From Candidatus Thorarchaeota archaeon (GTDB lineage: Archaea; Asgardarchaeota; Thorarchaeia; Thorarchaeales; Thorarchaeaceae), in contig JAEORN010000106.1 in NCBI GenBank assembly GCA_016840825.1, forward strand, positions 1 through 64,000: a stretch of DNA of 64,000 bases, given 5' to 3'. The position numbers and the translations under genes were made by a program. The notes beneath the pieces are model-generated. The model had not been told where the DNA came from, ran no database searches, and saw only the letters and a list, made by a program, of their open reading frames with translations. Every line of letters begins with the position of its first letter. The stretch's first letter is position 1. Below are positions 1 to 8,308 of the stretch, in pieces.

Positions 1-1052
1 ACAAAGAACATTGCAATCAGCATGGCCATGTTTACAAGTCCCAGAATCATGTCTAGATTGCCTATGAGGATGAACGCAAGAGACACAGCTGATCCCAAAA
101 GAATCGAGTTTGTTGGCTGTCCATGTCTGAGACTTGCGAGTTTTACTGGGATTTGCTTCTCAACAGCCATTTCCATGACAATTCTGGACGCTCCTGAGGT
201 CAACGCATTCGCAGAAGATAGAGTTGAGAGGACCGCTCCTATAGCGATAAATATGCTACCCACAGGTCCAAGCAGAATCAAACCTGCATCAAAAACACTC
301 TCAGAACCATATTCTGAAAGATTCGCAGAGAGGAGAGCTAGTATCACGCCTATATAGATACATGCAACTATTACAATCGAAACAAGCATGGCTAATGGAA
401 CTTTTTTGCACGATTGTTTTATCTCTCCAGCCATCATGGTGATTACCTGAAATCCCATATATGCGAAGAAGACCATAGTCACTCCTTGTAGGACTCCTGT
501 AACTCCAGTTGGTAGGAATGGATCTAACACAGTAGGCTGAAACATAAGAAATCCAACTATGGATAGTATGATCAGAATCACAATCTTTGCCACAACGATG
601 AGGGCTTCAAATCTTCCAGCTTCTGCTATCCCCCTTACATTTAGGATTGTTATCAATATGAGGGCAAATAGTGCGAATATACGTGGATCAATTGATGTCG
701 ATAGAAGAAGGTTGAGGTAAATTCCGAATCCTAGGAGTACGAATGATATCACGATGGGCTGTGCTATGTACATGATCCATCCTGCAAGGAATCCTGGGTA
801 TTTCCCGAGCATTCTCTCAGAGTATAGATATCCTCCACCATCTTCAGGGTAAATACTTGCTAGTGCTGCATAGGATAATCCTGAGAATGTTACTAGAATG
901 GCACATATGATGTATGATAGAAAAGCACCAGGTCCTGCTGTCTGTACAACAAGCCCACTAAGTACAAACACTCCCGCTCCAACCATGGTACCAACAGCAA
1001 ATGTAATCGCTGTGTATACTCCAATACCTTCACTACGCTTCATACTACTCAT
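1..1052 (-). CDS. APC-family amino acid permease (partial, 3' end outside window)
   Basis: Reading the minus strand from an ATG at 1050-1052 gives an open frame to the window edge (about 350 codons). It begins MSSMKRSEGIGVYTAITFA and continues with GTMVGAGVFVLSG, the first-helix glycine motif of APC (amino acid-polyamine-organocation) transporters. Further hydrophobic segments follow, with the motif YPEDGGGYLYSERMLGK after helix 2, also typical of APC permeases. Its ATG overlaps the stop of the upstream stress-protein gene, so the two are co-transcribed. A substrate cannot be named; permease plus universal stress protein pairs are common in archaea. An ATG at 1043 is an alternative start. Confidence 0.85.
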   Translation of the reverse strand, partial: MSSMKRSEGIGVYTAITFAVGTMVGAGVFVLSGLVVQTAGPGAFLSYIICAILVTFSGLSYAALASIYPEDGGGYLYSERMLGKYPGFLAGWIMYIAQPIVISFVLLGFGIYLNLLLSTSIDPRIFALFALILITILNVRGIAEAGRFEALIVVAKIVILIILSIVGFLMFQPTVLDPFLPTGVTGVLQGVTMVFFAYMGFQVITMMAGEIKQSCKKVPLAMLVSIVIVACIYIGVILALLSANLSEYGSESVFDAGLILLGPVGSIFIAIGAVLSTLSSANALTSGASRIVMEMAVEKQIPVKLASLRHGQPTNSILLGSAVSLAFILIGNLDMILGLVNMAMLIAMFF

Positions 1053-2259
1053 AATCATCACTACGCTTCATGCCCATTCTCTGAGCAATACCTTGCACAA
1101 GCTTCTCATCAATCTTTGAAAGTCCCTGTTCACGGGCTTTCTTTTCGATTGACCGCTTTGCCATCGTTCTAGCAAAGTCTGGGATGCGCTCAAGGATTTT
1201 AAGTGCACCACTCGTCCATTCCAATGGCTCGGTCATCTCCACCGAGGGGACCACTATTTCTTGTGCAGGTTCGGCCACAATAAGCATGTTAGTTGTGCAG
1301 ATTCTGGATAGGTTTTGGGTATTCGAGCCGATTAAGGAAGGACCTTCTCGGTGCAGGCCCCATCTACCTACTACAATCAATCCCGATCCGAGAAGTGCTG
1401 CGTGATGATGTATCTGAGGGAATACCTTTCCACTAAGAACCTCTGCTTCCACTTCAATCCCTAGGTCCTCAACCAACTCCAGACCGCTTTTGAGATTATT
1501 ATGATATAGATCTTCAAGACCCTCATCAATTATCTCGTCGTGTAGCTGCTCTTGAGCAGTGAAATTGAATTTCTCCTGCTTTTCTTTAGGTAGAACCCCC
1601 GCGATATTCGTAAAGACTCCCGAATGCAAATAAGGATCGTAGACCGCTACAGCTTTCAACTTTGATCCAGTTCTCTTGGCAAGTTTGGCCGCCTGGAGTA
1701 AAGCATGATAGCTATTCTGACTTCCATCGACTCCTACGAGAATCGGTCTTCTTCCCAAAATCAGCGGCTTTTTGATAAGTAAGACATCTGATTTTGAATG
1801 GTATGATACTATTCGTTCAGCAGTGCTACCCAAGTGTGCCTCAGGAACAAATCCATGACCATGTGCACCAAGAACGACTAAATCCACTTTCTGTTGTACT
1901 GCAGCTTTCAGAATCTCTGTATAATTACGGCCTTCTGGAGTCAATCCCTCAAATCGGATATGTTGTTCCTTTGCAGCAAGAAAAAGAGGTTCCAGATACG
2001 CATCTGAGATAATCTGCATCCCATCTGTGATTAGTTCCTCGTGCCTACCACGTAGTCTGTTTAGTTCTTGTTCTTCCTGATAGCGCTCAGGAAGTCCCGG
2101 TTCCATTTGCTCGAATCTTGTACGATGCATCTGCGCTCCATATACATGACAGCCAACCAGCGTAGAGTCTTCTCCGATCTTCGCAAGTGCTACTGATGCA
2201 TCTAGAGCCCAATTGGACCATGAAGTACCATCAAGAGGGACTAGAATTCTTTTGTACAT
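1045..2259 (-). CDS. Tandem universal stress protein with C-terminal PCP_red-like domain
   Basis: Cytoplasmic protein of about 404 residues. Two UspA-type nucleotide-binding domains are visible: the first begins YKRILVPLDGTSWSNWALD and ends with GAHGHG...LGSTAERIV, the G-2x-G-9x-G(S/T) ATP-binding signature. The second runs from PILVGVDGSQNSYHALLQAA to VGRWGLHREG...GSNTQNLSR, a degenerate version of the signature. After a linker, the last 55 residues (WTSGALKILERIPDF, then KRSIEKKAREQG) match the PCP_red domain, named from a protochlorophyllide reductase subunit. I chose ATG 2259, preceded by GAGG at good spacing; it overlaps the previous stop by one base (TGATG). The GTG one codon upstream is less likely. 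It sits between a bd-oxidase-like operon and an amino-acid permease, so a stress or redox regulatory role is inferred. Confidence 0.85.
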   Translation of the reverse strand: MYKRILVPLDGTSWSNWALDASVALAKIGEDSTLVGCHVYGAQMHRTRFEQMEPGLPERYQEEQELNRLRGRHEELITDGMQIISDAYLEPLFLAAKEQHIRFEGLTPEGRNYTEILKAAVQQKVDLVVLGAHGHGFVPEAHLGSTAERIVSYHSKSDVLLIKKPLILGRRPILVGVDGSQNSYHALLQAAKLAKRTGSKLKAVAVYDPYLHSGVFTNIAGVLPKEKQEKFNFTAQEQLHDEIIDEGLEDLYHNNLKSGLELVEDLGIEVEAEVLSGKVFPQIHHHAALLGSGLIVVGRWGLHREGPSLIGSNTQNLSRICTTNMLIVAEPAQEIVVPSVEMTEPLEWTSGALKILERIPDFARTMAKRSIEKKAREQGLSKIDEKLVQGIAQRMGMKRSDDYE

Positions 2260-2930
2260 CACTGTTTCCTCGGAAAAGGTGTCTTATTCTTGACCTCAAT
2301 CACATGGAAGAGATATCCGTATGGATATCTATGTTGTGTGATATGAAAACTGTCAAATGCAAACAACTCTCGAGCTGCTAGGAGATACTCGTAATGTGGA
2401 TCACCTTTTTCCACAAATGTCACTATCCCATTCATTTGATATGAAGAATACCTGGGAGCTTCACCTGTGTAAAGCAAGGTAGCAATTGGATTCTTTCTGA
2501 GGTTCTTTGGTGTTTGTCCCTCAAAAATCTCAAGTCCTCCCAGAATGTAGGGATTGAAGTGTTCTGTCTTGGAATAGAATCTTCTGGCACACTCTACACG
2601 TTCGTGTATCGAAGCCGCAAAGTCAGAGTCATCTGCTTGATTTCTGAACCGTCTGAATTCGCGAATGAATTCTTCTAGATATTCCCTATTGGGAAGCAAG
2701 CCTATCCCTCTTGTTGCTAGGTTTACTGGGAAGATGCCATCTCCAATGCTTGCAAGAACAGGAAGATGGGCAGGTGCCATTCGCACACCTTCTGTTCCAT
2801 CTCTTTCTATCTTTCCGAACATACTTAGCCTAGCGGCAGATTGCCAGCTCAAGAAATCATCCGGCAATCTGGCTCTAGGGAAGGCTACCTTCCCACGATC
2901 GGGAAGGATAGCCTCAATGACCTCTTCCAT
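2259..2930 (-). CDS. Unknown protein, possibly FMN-binding split-barrel fold
   Basis: A 223-residue soluble protein I do not firmly recognise. The C-terminal half (RKNPIATLLYTGEAPRY, then YQMNGIVTFVEKGDPHYEY) resembles the strand order of pyridoxamine 5'-phosphate oxidase-like flavin proteins, but no decisive motif is present. The N-terminal part is rich in Arg, Phe and Pro. The start ATG at 2930 has a GAGG Shine-Dalgarno about 8 bases upstream. It lies 21 bases after the bd-oxidase-like gene and overlaps the stress-protein gene, so it belongs to that operon and may handle redox or stress. The function remains unassigned. Confidence 0.6.
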   Translation of the reverse strand: MEEVIEAILPDRGKVAFPRARLPDDFLSWQSAARLSMFGKIERDGTEGVRMAPAHLPVLASIGDGIFPVNLATRGIGLLPNREYLEEFIREFRRFRNQADDSDFAASIHERVECARRFYSKTEHFNPYILGGLEIFEGQTPKNLRKNPIATLLYTGEAPRYSSYQMNGIVTFVEKGDPHYEYLLAARELFAFDSFHITQHRYPYGYLFHVIEVKNKTPFPRKQ

Positions 2931-2951
2931 TCATCTAACCTCTCTATAGAG

Positions 2952-4559
2952 CTAGATTTGTATCTCTCCTGTTGCTGTTATCTCCTCGGCCTTCTCGGGG
3001 TGATGCGCTGTAACCTTCGAGGTGAACCAGAAGATAGCAAGTGCAACCAACATGTCTAGGAACCACACTATGAAAATCCTTCCTATCCATATTGGGGTCG
3101 GATTCGTATCACCTGCTGGAACCGGCACAATGTCATAGATTACCCAAGGTGACCGTGCAGACTCTCTGACATAGCCCATGATGACCACGATCCACATGCC
3201 AATTATTCCCGCCATGATGCCTGCATACCGTGATACATCAGATAGATTTCCCCACTCTGATTCTTTTGTGTCTCCTAGCATGATGCCGTCTAACATGAGA
3301 ATGAGAGCTCCAATCAATGCTAGAACGAACAGAGACGGATATTTGTAATCCATTATACCAAGAGGATTCTGCCAAACTGTTGGGTCATCGATTGTTGGTC
3401 CTCCGAGCCAAGCTGGCTGGACCAGTATCAATGCAGCAATAGATGAGATAATCAAGAATATCTTGAAGAGCTGCTGTATCATACTGTTCTCTGGGCGACT
3501 TAGAATCCGCTCTCGCCTACTGATGAAATAGACGATCACGGTGAGCACCAGGACTGAATACATTCCCACCATAAGCAACATCTCCCAAGCTCTTGGTCCA
3601 TGCATGATTGCCAAGAATGCTGTTTCATTTGAGTCGAATATCGCTAGCATGTATATCATGCCAAAGACTGGTTGCATAATGAGACCTATCAATCCCCATG
3701 CTATTCCGTAGGAACCCACCCAGTCCCAGTATTTTCGTGAGGCTTCGTCATCCTTCTTGTCCTTGTAGTGGAACATGGCCAACATTGCTAATAGGAATCC
3801 GAAATATGAAATCGCAGCGAAGACCCTGTGGAATTGTAGACGGAGTGCTGTATCGTTCATCCACCAGGCCCACAATACATCGAGTGGCATAGTGAAGACA
3901 CCCGAACCATCCCAAGGGATGGTGTCTCCTCCTGGTGTAAGCATCCCTCCAGCTACCATATTGATTAGAAATGTCTGTACGAAGACTGAAACAGCATATC
4001 CGTAGCCGAGTACTTGATGCCACCTTGTCGAGATCTTATCCCACGTAAACCAGTAGGTGTAGAGAAATACTATCTCCATTGCGAATGCCAATGCTTCGAA
4101 GAAGAATGGCCACCAGTAGATGTGGAAGAGCTCTGATCCAAAGACTGGGAACAGTGAGATGAAGAATAACACTCCTGCGATAGCAAATGTCGCTCCAAGA
4201 CTGAAGAGCATCACATTGAACAGTGTGACTGACTTAGCGATCCTATTGTATCGTTCCATCTTCGTCTTGAGGAACATCGATTCCGATCCTGCCGCGATCC
4301 ATGAGCCGCCTAGGTGTAGGTTCGCGAACAGGACATGACCCAGCATAACGAACGCGATGAATATCGATCTCCCTTGTTCACCAATATTGACTTCCTGAAT
4401 TGGGAGGGTTTCTTGATACTCCGTTGTGTTACTAGGGGTTGCATACGGTGCACCACCCTGTAAGGGCACAACGACAAAAGTCACAATAAGAAGAAAACTG
4501 GCTAATGCCAAAGCAAGGATTAGCAGCTTCCTCATATCTGGTAATGCTAATCTCTCCAT
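2952..4559 (-). CDS. Cytochrome bd-type oxidase subunit I-like membrane protein
   Basis: Multi-spanning membrane protein of about 535 residues, related to CydA, the haem-bearing quinol-oxidising subunit of cytochrome bd. Visible marks are GHVLFANLHLGGSW (first-helix His), FFEALAFAMEIVFLYTYWF (the conserved Glu region of CydA helix 3), LQFHRVFAAISYFGF (second haem-ligand His) and a C-terminal ESARSPWVIYD where canonical CydA has GRQPW. About nine or ten hydrophobic helices can be counted. I chose ATG 4559 because GGAGG lies 7 bases upstream; an in-frame GTG at 4589 would lie about at, or upstream of, the predicted transcript start. No cydB is in the window. It heads an operon with an unknown protein, a stress protein and a permease. 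The electron donor and oxygen-reducing ability are uncertain. Confidence 0.8.
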   Translation of the reverse strand: MERLALPDMRKLLILALALASFLLIVTFVVVPLQGGAPYATPSNTTEYQETLPIQEVNIGEQGRSIFIAFVMLGHVLFANLHLGGSWIAAGSESMFLKTKMERYNRIAKSVTLFNVMLFSLGATFAIAGVLFFISLFPVFGSELFHIYWWPFFFEALAFAMEIVFLYTYWFTWDKISTRWHQVLGYGYAVSVFVQTFLINMVAGGMLTPGGDTIPWDGSGVFTMPLDVLWAWWMNDTALRLQFHRVFAAISYFGFLLAMLAMFHYKDKKDDEASRKYWDWVGSYGIAWGLIGLIMQPVFGMIYMLAIFDSNETAFLAIMHGPRAWEMLLMVGMYSVLVLTVIVYFISRRERILSRPENSMIQQLFKIFLIISSIAALILVQPAWLGGPTIDDPTVWQNPLGIMDYKYPSLFVLALIGALILMLDGIMLGDTKESEWGNLSDVSRYAGIMAGIIGMWIVVIMGYVRESARSPWVIYDIVPVPAGDTNPTPIWIGRIFIVWFLDMLVALAIFWFTSKVTAHHPEKAEEITATGEIQI

Positions 4560-4597
4560 CCAATAACCTCCAATTGGATAGATTATCACTACACCTC

Positions 4598-4607
4598 ATT
4601 AAAAAGC
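4598..4607 (-). promoter_or_regulatory. TATA-like box for bd-oxidase-like operon
   Basis: On the minus strand this reads GCTTTTTAAT. A start about 25 bases downstream, near 4575, would give a short leader before the preferred ATG at 4559. Low-information motif; placement is inference. Confidence 0.35.
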
Positions 4608-4622
4608 GCATAGCTTACATCA

Positions 4623-4648
4623 TCGTATCTCTAAACGAATAGATACGA
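4623..4648. promoter_or_regulatory. Inverted repeat upstream of bd-oxidase-like gene, candidate operator
   Basis: Perfect 8-base arms TCGTATCT and AGATACGA are separated by 10 bases. The site lies just upstream of the TATA-like sequence of the bd-oxidase-like operon, a position usual for an activator or a redox regulator. The arms are seen directly; the role is inferred. Confidence 0.5.
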
Positions 4649-4717
4649 AACTAAACTAATCATTGTAGCAAACCCCTGCTCGAATCTGAACTATATGTCC
4701 TCAACCCTCAGAGATGA

Positions 4718-4733
4718 GGTGGCATAGGCCACC
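4718..4733 (-). terminator. Stem-loop after the arginine deiminase operon
   Basis: GGTGGC-ATAG-GCCACC forms a perfect 6-base-pair stem with a 4-base loop, two bases after the stop of the last gene of the arginine deiminase operon (read on the minus strand). A second small stem (CCTCA/TGAGG) follows. There is no T-run, so it could be a transcript-end stabiliser rather than a terminator. Confidence 0.4.
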
Positions 4734-4735
4734 CT

Positions 4736-5092
4736 CTATTTTAGGCGTTCAATCTCAGAACGAATCCACATGATCTCTTCATGGTATTCCAAGTCATCCA
4801 TATAGTCATGTTTCAACTGATGAGCATTCTCAGCAATCTGGAGCAGATGTCCTCTCTTTTTCCAGATTTTGTGGATCCTATCTGCGAGAAGATGGTGTCC
4901 TGCGCTCTCGATTTGCTTGATACTAGCATGAACGCAATTGGTCACTGAAGCTATCTCTACGGGTTCAATCGCTTCTGATGGTGGATAGGTTATGGAATAC
5001 TCAATCATTTCTAGAACGAGCTTCAGACGTTGATTCAAATCCAACTCATTCGCTTCTTCAAACAATTTGACTAGGTCCTTCAAGTGCGACAT
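4736..5092 (-). CDS. Small hypothetical protein, last gene of arginine deiminase operon
   Basis: A 118-residue, mostly helical, charged protein with no recognised domain. It begins MSHLKDLVKLFEEANELD and ends in an acidic/basic helix. A very strong GGGAGGTGA Shine-Dalgarno, embedded in the stop of arcC, precedes the ATG by 9 bases, so it is a real gene translated with the operon. No signal peptide or membrane segment. It may modulate the pathway, but its function is unknown. Confidence 0.65.
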   Translation of the reverse strand: MSHLKDLVKLFEEANELDLNQRLKLVLEMIEYSITYPPSEAIEPVEIASVTNCVHASIKQIESAGHHLLADRIHKIWKKRGHLLQIAENAHQLKHDYMDDLEYHEEIMWIRSEIERLK

Positions 5093-5101
5093 CGATATAT
5101 C

Positions 5102-6061
5102 TCACCTCCCTTCATTCGTAATTATCGTTCCTGTTTCTCCGTTGAGGGCATCCAACGCATGTTCAATCGAGGTGATGATAGCATGTTTTCCTCCCTGCTC
5201 AACGAATTTGATTGCTGACTCTACCTTGGGTCCCATGCTTCCGTCAGCAAATTGTCTTTCTTCCAGCCACTCCTTCATCTTTTCAGTAGAAACCTTATGA
5301 AGTGCTTTCTGAGTCGTTCGTCCATAATCCAGGTATGCATGGCTCACATCTGTAAGGATGAGAAGAGTGTCCGCAGAGATGATCTTCGCTAGTTCCACTG
5401 CGGCACGGTCCTTATCAACGACTCCTTCGACGCCCTTAAGGGTTCCATTCTCATTTACAACTGGAACACCTCCACCCCCACCAGCAATGACTATTACTTC
5501 ATCATCGAAAAGCGATTTGATTAGGTCATGCTCAACAATTCCTACAGGATCTGGTGAAGGAACCACTCGCCTATATCCTCTGCCACTATCATTTGATATT
5601 GTCCACCCCTTGTTCTTCTTGAGGTCTGCGGCTTCCATCGCAGTATAGAAGGGACCTATGGGCTTAGTTGGAAACAAGAATGCTGGGTCTCTTGCATCTA
5701 CTAATGTTTGCGAAATTATTGTAACGACAGGCATCTTGATCTTGGCTTTATTCAGCTCTGATTGTAGACTCTGTTGCAGCATATATCCTATCATCCCTTG
5801 ACTCTCAGCTGAGCAAATATCAAGCGGCATTGCCGGTAGTGATGTTTTAGCAAGATCATTCTTCAGCAGAATATCTCCTACTTGAGGGCCATTTCCATGA
5901 GTTATTACGAGTCTAAAACCAGCATGGATTAACTCCACTAGTTTCTTAACCGTAGCATGAATGTTTTCCTTCTGTTCATCTGCGGTTCCCTTTTCAGTGT
6001 GCTTAAGGATTGCATTACCTCCTAATGCCACCAATACCCTTGTTTGTTCTATACTATTCAT
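5102..6061 (-). CDS. arcC: Carbamate kinase
   Basis: Full-length (319 residues) carbamate kinase of the amino-acid kinase fold. It makes ATP from ADP and carbamoyl phosphate, releasing carbamate that decays to ammonia and CO2, as the last step of the arginine deiminase pathway. Motifs seen: VALGGNAIL near the N-terminus (phosphate loop), THGNGPQVG, the substrate-specific DICSAESQGMIGYML, IAGGGGGVPVV, and GVVDKDRAAVELA with the ADP-site Asp/Lys. It follows arcA by six bases and precedes a small unknown gene. The complete order argF-arcA-arcC makes catabolic use far more likely than biosynthetic use. Confidence 0.97.
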   Translation of the reverse strand: MNSIEQTRVLVALGGNAILKHTEKGTADEQKENIHATVKKLVELIHAGFRLVITHGNGPQVGDILLKNDLAKTSLPAMPLDICSAESQGMIGYMLQQSLQSELNKAKIKMPVVTIISQTLVDARDPAFLFPTKPIGPFYTAMEAADLKKNKGWTISNDSGRGYRRVVPSPDPVGIVEHDLIKSLFDDEVIVIAGGGGGVPVVNENGTLKGVEGVVDKDRAAVELAKIISADTLLILTDVSHAYLDYGRTTQKALHKVSTEKMKEWLEERQFADGSMGPKVESAIKFVEQGGKHAIITSIEHALDALNGETGTIITNEGR

Positions 6062-6067
6062 TTTCTA

Positions 6068-7369
6068 TCAACTTCTCTCCAAAGCAGCTGTCATACAATG
6101 CGCAGCACCATAGCCGCCAGTTAGGTTCTCAAGAACAAGCGGGTATGCGTCAATTCCATACTCATAGATACCTCTCTTATGCGGAAAGAATTCAGCTTCC
6201 GATTTCAAAAATTCATAGTCCTTCTCAGCTTGAATGACTAGCTTTCCGTACTTGATTGGATTCTCCTTTGCTTTGATTTTGAGATTCTGAAGGACATCTC
6301 GAACTCCCCGCTCAACCTCTACTGCGAGGATTTGTCCATCTTTTATGGTTAGAAAGTTTGATGCATAGCTTAGCTGCTCAAGTGTCGTTATGTTGACTAT
6401 CTCAAAACCCCAATCCATGATGTAGGAATGAAGGTTTGTTTGTTCTCGTTTCTTTTCATATTCTCCAGGTCCTGTCTTATGATATACATCGACCATTGCA
6501 ACTTTGAGGAGGTCCTCAAGACCAACTGCAACGCCCGTTGATGCAATATTGAAGTATGTATCAAGATGCATGTCTACCATAGGATCAGGATCATCACTAG
6601 GAATGAGTGGATGGTTGGGTTGATGCACCACACCTACTTCATCAAAATCAACGCCATGAGCAAGGAGCTGCTCTATACCTGAATCATTCGTACGATCACC
6701 TACCCCCACGAGTGCGAAGTCATTTAGCGGAATGAAATCGCCTCCTTCAAAGGTTCCTGGTTCCTCAACTGAATGCACGACTGGTGCATCAAGGGCTTTC
6801 CAGAGTAGTTCTGTAATATGTGGCTCTCTTCTTCGTTGAGGTTTACTCATCCTGGATAGAAATATTCCTTTGTCCGTTACTGCCTGCTGATCGCGCATGA
6901 AATAGAGATTTGAAAGGGGTTCACGCTCGGTCACGTTCAGATGGATCATTCGTGTCCCAGTTTCACTCTCAAGTTCTATCTCTGGATTAAGCATCAAGAT
7001 GTCAAGAAAGTGCTTCGAGTCCAAGATTTCTTTGTTCTTCTCCATTTCTGAGGAAGCAAGAGCAATTTCATCATCTTTTCCTGTTACCTTAATGGCATCA
7101 TATGCATCTTCGATAAGCATCCTTCTGGTTTCAGGATCTGATTCAGCTGCATCAATGATGGAGTCTTCCAATCTATAGACTTTGAGATGGAATTCGTGTT
7201 TAAGAACATGTTCTAGTCGTTCATGTTCTCTTATCGCGCCTTCTCTGCTGAATGCCCTTTCATAAAGAGATGCGTATGGTTCAAGCAAACCAAAGAACAT
7301 CTCCATACCCGGTCTATGAATCGCAACAGATCGCAACCTGTCCCATTCTGCTCGTATCTTCGTCTTCAC
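6068..7369 (-). CDS. arcA: Arginine deiminase
   Basis: Hydrolyses arginine to citrulline and ammonia in the cytoplasm. Guanidine-modifying fold motifs are visible: EPLSNLYFMRD near the middle, EGGDFIPL (catalytic Glu/Asp), DMHLDTYFNI (catalytic His) and, near the C-terminus, GGYGAAHCMTAALER with the nucleophilic Cys. I prefer the GTG start at 7369 (about 433 residues): GAGGGG lies 7 bases upstream and the codon is one base past the argF stop region. An in-frame ATG at 7384 would overlap argF and has no ribosome site. The length is slightly above the roughly 410 residues usual for bacterial enzymes. Confidence 0.95.
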   Translation of the reverse strand: MKTKIRAEWDRLRSVAIHRPGMEMFFGLLEPYASLYERAFSREGAIREHERLEHVLKHEFHLKVYRLEDSIIDAAESDPETRRMLIEDAYDAIKVTGKDDEIALASSEMEKNKEILDSKHFLDILMLNPEIELESETGTRMIHLNVTEREPLSNLYFMRDQQAVTDKGIFLSRMSKPQRRREPHITELLWKALDAPVVHSVEEPGTFEGGDFIPLNDFALVGVGDRTNDSGIEQLLAHGVDFDEVGVVHQPNHPLIPSDDPDPMVDMHLDTYFNIASTGVAVGLEDLLKVAMVDVYHKTGPGEYEKKREQTNLHSYIMDWGFEIVNITTLEQLSYASNFLTIKDGQILAVEVERGVRDVLQNLKIKAKENPIKYGKLVIQAEKDYEFLKSEAEFFPHKRGIYEYGIDAYPLVLENLTGGYGAAHCMTAALERS

Positions 7370-7370
7370 T

Positions 7371-8297
7371 TCATTTCCCCTCATAGATATATGACAGGAG
7401 ACCAATGGCTCCATACAGCTTGTTCTCAGCTTGGTGCCATACAACAGAATGCTCTCCTTCGATTACTTCGTCCGTGATTTCCAACCCCCGATGTGCAGGC
7501 AAGCAATGCATCACTATGACATCATCTGCTGCTATGTTTACAAGACCTGCATTGATTTGAAAGCCTTCGAAGTCCTTTAGTCTCTTCTCTCTTTCTTTCT
7601 CTTCGCCCATACTGACCCATACATCTGTATAGAGAATATCTGCGTCAGTCGCTGCATCGCTGGGACTGTGAGTGATCAAAACTTCTGAATCATTGATTTC
7701 AGCAATGCCTTGTGCCTTTGACACGATTGTGCTATTTGGCTCATATCCTCTCGGGCAAGCGATTGATATATTCATACCAGACAATGCCGCCCCCAGCATC
7801 AGTGAATTGGCAACATTGTTACCATCTCCAATAAAGGCTATAGAGAGTCCTTTGAGGGTTCCTTTCGCCTCTTTGATAGTTAGAAGGTCAGATAGGATTT
7901 GCGTTGGATGTTCCAAATCACTTAGACCATTAATGACAGGAACTCCAGAGAAATCTGCTAGGTGTGTTACTGTGTTGTGATCATACACCCTAGCAATTAG
8001 ACCATCAAGATAACATCCAAGAATACGAGCAGTATCCTTGATCGGTTCGCCTCTACTTAGCTGCAACTCGGAAGCAGCCATGTAGATTGGCTGGCCTCCT
8101 AATTTCAATATTGCAGTCTGAAAGCTTGTACGTGTCCTAGTAGAGGGCTTCTCAAAGAGAAGACCCACTACCTTTCCATCAAGGGCACGCACGCTCTCAC
8201 CATGTTTCAGGAGATTCTTCAGTTCTTCAGACCTATCGAGAACGACTGAAAGGTCTTCTCTGGAGATGTCCCCGACCGATAATACAGAGCGTGTCAT
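7371..8297 (-). CDS. argF: Ornithine carbamoyltransferase (catabolic context)
   Basis: 308 residues, full length. The enzyme interconverts ornithine plus carbamoyl phosphate with citrulline; here it would run toward carbamoyl phosphate for carbamate kinase. Motifs: STRTRT at about residues 52-57 (carbamoyl phosphate), DHNTV, HPTQILSDLLT, GDGNNVANSL, the ornithine-loop SMGEE, and HCLPAHRG near the C-terminus. A textbook AGGAGG Shine-Dalgarno lies 7 bases before ATG 8297. It sits between the permease and arcA on the same strand. Symbol arcB would be equally suitable if strictly catabolic; sequence alone cannot separate the two. Confidence 0.96.
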   Translation of the reverse strand: MTRSVLSVGDISREDLSVVLDRSEELKNLLKHGESVRALDGKVVGLLFEKPSTRTRTSFQTAILKLGGQPIYMAASELQLSRGEPIKDTARILGCYLDGLIARVYDHNTVTHLADFSGVPVINGLSDLEHPTQILSDLLTIKEAKGTLKGLSIAFIGDGNNVANSLMLGAALSGMNISIACPRGYEPNSTIVSKAQGIAEINDSEVLITHSPSDAATDADILYTDVWVSMGEEKEREKRLKDFEGFQINAGLVNIAADDVIVMHCLPAHRGLEITDEVIEGEHSVVWHQAENKLYGAIGLLSYIYEGK

Positions 8298-8308
8298 GTC
8301 AATACCTC

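Noticed and set aside
1030..1071. 14-base direct repeat (tcactacgcttcat) at the stress protein/permease junction
   Set aside because: The two copies are both coding (MKRS at the end of one protein and the start of the next). Likely a local duplication without regulatory meaning.
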